From the NCBI GenBank assembly GCA_948567375.1, contig OX419762.1:42389034-42453033 (forward strand): 64,000 nucleotides of DNA, given 5' to 3'. Numbering within the stretch: position 1 is the stretch's first letter; each line of letters opens with the position of its first letter. This DNA comes from Lunularia cruciata. Taxonomy: Eukaryota > Streptophyta > Marchantiopsida > Lunulariales > Lunulariaceae. The notes beneath the pieces were generated by a model. The model saw only the letters and a list, made by a program, of their open reading frames with translations, did not search any database and was not told the DNA's origin. The position numbers and the translations under genes were made by a program. Positions 56,800 through 64,000 of the stretch are shown here, one piece after another.

Positions 56800-57780
56800 C
56801 TACAAAGCTATCTATAGCCTACCGCACTCATCTGAGAAACACTGAATTATTGGAGCATTCATAGCCCTACTAGAGTAGAGAAAGTGTGGTGTATGGTACT
56901 ATGAAATGTACATAAATGGGACACATGCATCTTTGTAGGCGGGTAATTATGTGCCAAATATGAGGTCCTGTGGATGTAACAATGGATAAGAATGGAATAG
57001 GCCACCTTTTGTTTCCCTAACCAAGGAAGGAGGTGAAAATGGGTTGAAGTTTGGACCAAAGTTCCATGCATAAATGAGCTACAAAAGTCCTCTTGACCCA
57101 AACTAGAGCACAAAACTCTCAGAGCACCCCTATGGGGAAATGAAATCCTAGTCTGAAGTCAAAGGAAGAGAATATTGTGCATGGACTCTAGACTTTGCAT
57201 TTATGAGTCTGGACTAATAAACCCAAGGTCTTTAAGTTGAGTGTGAAAGCAAACATAGCTCAAATACATCCTCCAAAGGGTCTACAATATGAGTATTGCC
57301 CAAGAAGGATGGGAAAAGACACAAAGGAAAAGCAACTGCCACCTATCATAAAGCCGCATAGTTTCCTATGGCAAAGAGAGGCCACCCTAGGGAATCCCCT
57401 TAGCATGTGCACTTGATTGATGCCAAATATCTGAATTCTCATGTTGTAGTATGGTGGTTGTACAACAAAGGTATCTTGATACCATAAAAAGCCCAAAGAA
57501 AAGTAATCAAGGAGGAATCTAATCTCTTGTTGAGCAAAGAAAACAAAAAATCTTAACAAGAAATGATATTTAAGGCATGGGGACATCAACTTGAACCATT
57601 ACCCTTACCCAATTTGAATGGATGTTCAAATATGCTTGAATGCAAGAAATAACTATCTCACATCCTCCTAGAGTAGCCATACAAATTGATGGGGAGACAA
57701 TAAGGATGAAAGGAGTGTCAAAGGTGTAAGCAAAGCAAAGAGTAGGTGGGACTAAATAAAGCATAATATCCCCAATAGCA
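56800..57780 (-). mobile_element. LINE-like reverse transcriptase remnant
   Basis: Minus-strand patches in RT order. Near 57,600-57,700 is CEIVISCIQAYLNIHSNW then VQVDV (first catalytic Asp motif). Near 57,265-57,330 is FPLCLFPSFLGNTHIVDPLE, where the catalytic A/YADD box has decayed to LGN. Frame changes occur between patches. It is related to the remnant at 40,140-40,757. Termini and poly(A) tail were not identified. Confidence 0.5.
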
Positions 57781-58118
57781 ATGGGGCATACACCTTAGGT
57801 CTACTTTGAAAGGACTAGGAGATAAGAAGCATTAAAATAACAAGCTGCTCTACGTGGTATATGAGCTCTAAGCAATGTAGTGACAAAAGGCAAAGAGAAA
57901 GGGAAAGGGAAAGCTAGAATCTAGATTATCTAGGGAGAGACAATCTTCTAGGTACTCAAAAACCAAAAAAATGGCCCACCCATAAAAAGACATGGAGAAT
58001 GGAGGAAAGCATGACCAAAGAAAAACTCTATAAGTTATAACTTGTCAACATGTTCATAATCATGAAGGAAAGGAGGGACATCCTCAATGGCAAGTGGATG
58101 GAAGATGCATAAGAATGA
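57781..58118. other. No gene seen
   Basis: Purine-rich, AT-rich spacer between the LINE-like relic and the G3 LTR. Confidence 0.5.
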
Positions 58119-60990
58119 TGTAATATTATTGAGTTAGCTAAGTATAGCTAAAAAGAGGTTAGAACTAGCATACATTTGGGAATTCTAAGAGTTGTAGAAG
58201 CATCTAAGAAGTTCTTGGTGAGAAGTTTATAGAAAATTCCAAAGGATTGAGTAGCTTATACACCAAATGAATGCTTAGCTTAGCTTGTACTCCAAGAAAA
58301 GTGGTTTCTAGAAAGAAACTTATGGGGAAGCTTTCATGTAAATACCAAATCCCAGCCTCAACTAAAGTATTCAAAGTTTCACTCATTTGAGAGTTCTTAG
58401 TTTGATCTTCCATTCTTCTATTTCTCTCCTTGATTTGATACATTAATATTAGCGTGTGAATGAGATCTACGGATCACAACATGCATTAGTTCTTCCACAT
58501 CCATGTACCACCAAAGAATGATTTCCAAAATTCATTCTTGTACACTTTGATTAGAATTTTCTAAATTTTATTGCTTTGTCTTATGAACTATTTATCCTTT
58601 TGATTGTAACTTACAAAGAATGATGGAAGTTTTGCATATACATATTAACTTAGATATAATTTTGAGCAAGTATTCTGGTAAAGTAGTAGTTATGGTAGTG
58701 AATGCAAGAATGCTTGAAGTTATTATTGCTACAAATAACAAATCAAGCATTTTATTTGATTGTTGGAGGAGAAGGATAGTGATGATCAATAAATTGATTA
58801 AATGAAGAGAGCATCATATCAAGAATTAGAAGATCTCCCAAAACCAAAGATATTTGAAGGCAAGAATTTGTCAAGTACGCTGGAGATTTTTTTTTTCATT
58901 GTGGTTATTATTTCAAAGTTACAAATCTTTTAGATGATCAAGACTCATCCTCTTTGCTTTGAGTCAATTAAAGTGGTAAATTTGGTTGCAATTTTGGGTA
59001 GAACAAGGTCAATGGTAATTTTTACTCCAATCTTAATATGGAAAGACTTCAAGGGTGCAACATTTAAGAGATTCCAAGCAAAGAAAGTTGCACAAGTTTT
59101 ACAAGATTGATTGGAGGAACTATGGCAAATTGGTTCTATGAGAGTTTATATTAAAAAATTTCAAAATAAAATAATTTAGCTCCTAGATATATATTAAAGA
59201 AAAAATTGTGAGAGGCTTGAAATTTCACACCCAATTGGAAAAACCCATATGTAAATTTAACATTTAGAAGGAACCATATAATTAGCTAAGCACTTTGATT
59301 CCTTAGTTGTAACAACATAGGCTTGACTTAGGCCTCCATAAAACCTACAAATACATTAAGCATGGATGGATAAGGCAATACCCATGGAAATTAATGCAGT
59401 CCAACACATACCACTTAACATTGTCAACCAGAGATGGTTGAAAGAAAATGGTGGCTACTTTTATTGTCACCAAATCAAGAATCACATTAAATAATATCCA
59501 AATAAGAATAGATAAATTTGACCAATTACTTAGATGGAGTCATTGGAGCACAAGTTCAAATAAATAAAGGTTCCAAATAGAAGATATTAATATATTTATT
59601 GAGAACTTTATTAGTTCTAATGAGATTGAAAGCTTGATCTTTAAAAAATTAACTCATTTGCAAAACATGATCTCAAGCAATAGTTGTGAAATTTTGGTTC
59701 TTAGGATTACATGTCTATGTAATTAGCAAAGAAAGTAGATATTCTTATCAAACCAATATTATAAAATAAATTGATGATGGTAGATGATAGGAAGTGTTTT
59801 TGTATTCTATACCTCACATCTAGTTGAATTTAAGGTTGAGAAAGTGCATATAGTGTACACTAGATTAATAAAGCTCCATTACATTACAATATCATTCTAG
59901 GTGTTCTTGGCTTGAATTTCATAAGGTTCAATTTAATTGGGTTTGATAAAAAATTCAAGTGCAAAACAAAGATAAGAATTATTGATAAGGTTATGTTGCA
60001 TCTCTAAGATAAATATCTAAAAGCAATAAATACCAAGATGGGAAGTTTGTAAGTGTAATGATTATTGAATAGGCTTTGGAAAAAGATATTCTTATTTTTA
60101 CTATTTGGATCAATTTGATATTGCAAGGAAAATATGATGAGGATAACAAATCTCAAAAAGAGGTGGTTAATTAGATAATACACGAGTTTACATTTGTGCC
60201 AAAAAGGTTACCTTTAATTGAAATATACACTTAAAGATCAAGCTATTGCCAAGTAATACTCTAGTGAGTAAACCAATCTATTGGATCTCACCAAAAGACT
60301 TAGAAGAACTCCAAATAACATTGAACAAGTTGTTGGAGAAGTATTTCATATAACACAATACACTTTTTTGGAGAGAATTGGTATTATTTGTACCAAAGAA
60401 AGATGAATTGCTTTGATTTTGTATTGACTACCATAATTTTCATAAAAAAAATTGTGAAGAATTTGCACCCTTTGCCTTATATTGATGACTTGTTGGATCA
60501 ACTAAGTGGAGCATGACACTTCTCTAAGTTGGATCTTTGAAGAAATTATGGGTAAACTCCAATTGATAGAGGAGATGTATTAAAGATTACCTTTTGTATA
60601 AGATATGAGCATTTTGAATGGGTTTTTACCTATTGTGCTCACTAATGCTCCAATAGTTTTCATGAACTAAATTCCTATGTAGAGGGGTTAGTGTATGGAT
60701 ACATGATAGTATTCTTGGATGAAATATTAATTTACATAAGACAAAGGTGGAACACAAGAATCACATCATTATGACAATGGAAAGTCTATTGTATGAAATC
60801 CAAGTGAGTCTTTTAGAAGAAGAAAGTTACCTTCTTGAGTCACAAGGTTTAAATACAGGAGATCAAGATGGAAGAGTAGAAAATCATAGCTTTTACCAAT
60901 TGGTGTACTATTAAAGATGCTACAAAATTTTGGGGATTTAATGGATTGAAAAGCTTTATGGATAGTTCATATGAGGTCTCAAGTAGAATT
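58119..60990 (+). mobile_element. G3: 5' half of a decayed G1-type Ty3/gypsy element
   Basis: A shortened LTR (58,119 to about 58,442) begins TGTAATATTATTGAG and ends TTTGATACA. A degraded primer site (TTAATATTAGCG) follows. Heavily mutated gag, protease and RT then follow in G1 order. Recognisable parts include the gag region near 58,850-59,240, the protease C-terminal region near 59,890, and RT near 60,250-60,870 (matching FSKLDL, then LSHKV near the RNase H junction). Homology stops near 60,990 with no integrase or 3' LTR. Confidence 0.75.
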
Positions 60991-61016
60991 TATGAACATC
61001 CAAATATTTCTAAACC

Positions 61017-61632
61017 TATTCTTTGGAATAAGTTCTTTTGGGTATTTTCAAGTATATGAAGAGTAGTAAAGAATAGTGAAAATAAGAGTGTTACAATGAA
61101 GAAGTTTTGTAGATGGTAGGAAAGGAAATGTACAATGGCAAAGAACTAAAATTTGTGGAGATCAGGAGTTAGAGCAATTACACTTTCCAAAGGGAAGTTG
61201 GGGAGTTAGCTTTCTTCATAACTCTAATTGTTACAAAAGTGAGCATTAGATAATTTCTTAGGTTTTGTAGCTCCCAAGTGGTCTTGCTATTTAAGCATAA
61301 GGTATGAAAATCTGAATATCTTGAACATTTTTGGTTTTGGGGGAATTCTTTGGAATAGGTTCTTTGTGGCATTGTTAATTACTTGAAGGGTAGTAGGAAA
61401 TAGTGCAAATAAGAGCATACAATGAAGAATTTTTGTAGATGGTAGGAAAGAAAATGTACAATAGCAAAGAATCCAAATATGTGAATATAAGGAGTTAAAT
61501 CATTTACACTTTTTGAAGCTAAATTGAGGAGTTAAATTAATTTTTAATTATAACTACCAAAAAGTGAGCATTAGTTCATTTTCTTAGCTTTGTAACCCCC
61601 AAGTAATTTTTTGGTGATTTAAGCTTGATAGT
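61017..61632. repeat. Diverged ~290-bp tandem direct repeat
   Basis: About 61,017-61,305 and 61,344-61,632 share CTTTGGAATA, TTTTGTAGATGGTAGGAAA, AAATGTACAAT, AAAAGTGAGCATTAG and TAGCTCCCAAGT-like blocks in the same order. Function unknown. Confidence 0.75.
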
Positions 61633-63467
61633 GCTTTCTCATTTTGTTTGAACAAAAGGTTAATAAAGTTAAAGAGCAATTGCTCTTTGTTGCTTTGCTT
61701 TACTCTGATTTAAGTGTCAATTCTTTGCTTTGTATATCTTGAGGAATATTTGTAGTGAGTGATGTTGATTGCCATGTTTGTTTAATTTTTGGTACAATCC
61801 TCTTGAAGTAGTGTCTTGATGGGACTTAAGTGACCTATAGTTTTGACAATATGCAATAGAAGCAAAGATGAAGACTAATCATTGAGGTGAAGACTCTTTG
61901 TAGGAGTGCATGTTTTTTGTGGAAGAGGAGAACATGGCTCTTTGTAGGAGTACTCTTTGTATTGAAGTAGCCTCTTTGCATCAAACTCAATCATCACTTC
62001 TAGAGTTTAGTTGGGATAGCAAGAATCCTTGTATTATCCATTGATTTACAATTTTGTACTTAGAATTATTATTGAGTAGCATGCATCCTTGAGTATAATT
62101 ATTTTGGACTCAAGAAGTAAAAGAAGTTATAGATAAAAAAAAAAGTCAAGGAGCTTTCAAATTCAAAAATACTTCATATACAATAAATGAGAAGAATACA
62201 AAAGTTCTACAAATAGAAGCTTTTAGATTATTCTATTTTTTAATAATTTGGTACAATAACCATAAATTCTTGAACTCTTAAAATTAAAATCTTAAATATA
62301 AATAAATAATAGCTACCATAAATCAACACTCAACTTTCAAATCCTTAGATGAAGCTATCAAAATTGTCAACCATAATCCTTCATTTCACATGTAAATTAT
62401 ACTTAGTACATAATTTCACTTTCCTGATTCTTAACATCATATTTTTGGTGCTTGATGCTTTGTTTACTCCATGAACTCTGTGCCTCTAAAGGCCAATTTT
62501 CTTTCCATATGCAGAAAAGCAACCACAAGGACAATAACAATACTTTACATGGAATGATAATGTGGTATATAAGATAAAATTAAAAACATACTAAGATAAA
62601 GTCTAACAATAATTGTCTTACCATCAAACCATTATTATGATAAAGGTCTTTATTTACTAAGTGCCCTACTTGTTAATTCACAAACTACTTAACTAGCCAA
62701 AGACTTCACACAAAGTCTTAATTTCTTATAGATATCTTCAACTTGACAAAGCTCTAATAGATGACTATATAGTATATGTCCAAAATTATATTTTATTTGA
62801 ATCACAAATTTCCTTGCTATATAAAAGTTCAAGTTCCTGAAATTAACAATGTGCATTAGCTATTTAAGATAAAAAATTTCTATGTGGCTTCATACAATTT
62901 ATATCCTTTCAATTAGACCAAAAACTCAATCTTCTACCAGCATATTCATTATTTGCTATACCTTACACTACTCATGATCATCTTTCAATAAAGGCAAAGA
63001 TGATTGATGTCCATTTGTAAATTTATTAAAAAAAACATACTTTTCCTCATACTTTCTTGAAGAAAATTCATAAAACATAGGATTTTGTTTTATGTAAGAT
63101 TTCAACTCCAATAAGTCATTCTTCAAACTCGTGCTCTAATAAGTCATTACTCCAACTTGTACTTTGATGGTGAATGGATAAATGTATCATGGGTTAAACT
63201 TCCATTTTCTTATCAAAGGTAAATTAGTTGTGGATAGACATACTTGATTCTTAACTTAAACTTTATATCTTGCTTATGTGATTGACATATTACCTTTATT
63301 GATTTATGAGAGGATAAACTTCTTCCTTAGTTGTTGAATTTCTAAGTGAATCCTATACTTAAAATCTATAACTACTGCAAGTTTGGTTGTTATACTCCTT
63401 TTTCTTCCTACTTTATTGAAGAAATATAATGAATAGGGATATTAAGCATACATCAAGTAAGAGATGT
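61633..63467. other. No gene seen
   Basis: AT-rich DNA. It contains an 18-bp perfect palindrome, AAAGAGCAATTGCTCTTT, at 61,671-61,688. No coding signal is recognised on either strand. Confidence 0.5.
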
Positions 63468-63615
63468 GTTCTTTGGGTATACATTCACAAGATATTCCAT
63501 AATTCTTGTTCCTCCAAGGTGAATCTTCAACCCATGTCTTCGTTCTTTGGGTATACATTCACAAGATATTCCATAATTCTTGTTCCTCCAAGGTGAATCT
63601 TCAACCCATGTCTTC
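63468..63615. repeat. Perfect 74-bp tandem duplication
   Basis: 63,468-63,541 and 63,542-63,615 are identical by eye over all 74 bases, in contrast to every other repeat in the window. It is either very recent or an assembly artefact. Confidence 0.92.
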
Positions 63616-64000
63616 AATGGTCTCATAGGCTCTCTTTTTTTGCTTTTCACATTGCTAGTTATAAGTAGTGAATAAATAAGTTCTCCAAAACATACTTGTA
63701 ATTCATTCCTCTATCTATGATTATTATTGTAGAAAATTTATAGTAAGAGAAGATAATATTTCTATATATACAAGTAAAGTTAAATGTAATAAAAACCTCA
63801 GTTTTAGTCCTTACATGAATGATGTTATTAGCATATCCACAAAGAAAACCATAGAATCAAAGTGGATAGATGTAAGAAATATTTCATAGACTAAGTTCTT
63901 ACTCACTTGTTTCTATTTTTTGTACATGAATAAGGAGAGGTTGCAATAAATATACAAAATTTCTGTATTAACTATATTATTGTTCTACTTGTGTAAGAAT
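63616..64000. other. No gene seen
   Basis: AT-rich sequence to the window end with nothing recognised. Confidence 0.5.

Noticed and set aside
61671-61688. 18-bp perfect palindrome as a protein-binding operator
   Set aside because: A single AT-rich palindrome with no gene nearby. Chance or the end of a decayed repeat is sufficient.
63000-63650. Minus-strand patch (ETIEDM, FTLEE) resembling gypsy integrase
   Set aside because: A few residues resemble the G2 integrase, but no surrounding motif aligns, so the match is too short to call.
1-64000. CRISPR arrays, rRNA, tRNA genes
   Set aside because: No regularly spaced repeats and no cloverleaf or rRNA signature were seen. The tRNA-like strings found are primer-binding sites of retrotransposons.

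Overview
This is nuclear DNA from a land plant: spliced CYP71-clan cytochrome P450 exons, chromodomain Ty3/gypsy and Ty1/copia retrotransposons, and old, nested, C-to-T-decayed repeats with no intact host gene. The density of ancient repeats and the P450 style suggest a large-genome non-flowering plant. A gymnosperm is my first guess, with fern, lycophyte or bryophyte not excluded. I found no tRNA, rRNA or CRISPR.

Layout. (1) 1-12,072 and 35,932-55,260 are two diverged direct copies (unit A and unit B) of one segment: a decayed minus-strand coiled-coil protein, a LINE-like remnant, and a P450. Unit A carries three P450 pieces: P450-1 (exon 1 plus part of exon 2), an exon-2 fragment, and P450-2 (all three exons, but frameshifted). 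Unit B carries P450-3, which lacks exon 3 and has a 124-bp piece resembling plastid cysA in its intron. (2) 13,120-15,720 is a decayed minus-strand copia element. (3) 16,624-31,380 is a three-level nest of related plus-strand chromoviruses: G2 (22,134-28,704) inside G1 (18,429-30,662) inside G0. All three have matching 5-bp target duplications (ATCTT, CCTAT, ATATC). G1 and G0 LTRs carry heat-shock-element-like inverted GAA/TTC arrays upstream of a TATA box. (4) 31,386-35,931 holds a fold-back repeat, a possible hAT-like remnant and direct repeats. (5) 40,754-50,487 is the most remarkable object: a minus-strand Ty3/gypsy element (M1) inserted into unit B. (6) 55,262-64,000 holds a LINE-like RT relic, a half copy of a G1-type element (G3) and direct repeats.

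The unusual system is M1. Its pol reads protease, then a C5-cytosine DNA methyltransferase domain with motifs in DNMT3 order, then reverse transcriptase, RNase H, integrase, and a C-terminal PHD finger. It therefore pairs a DNA-methylation writer with a putative histone reader. This copy is dead: RT has an internal deletion and about 18 in-frame stops were found, all TAG or TGA and nearly all explicable as C-to-T change at CAG or CGA codons. That is what decay under CG/CHG methylation would leave. Retrotransposon-borne DNMTs are known from dinoflagellates and charophyte algae; the DNMT3-like plus PHD combination in a land plant is, as far as I know, not a standard description.
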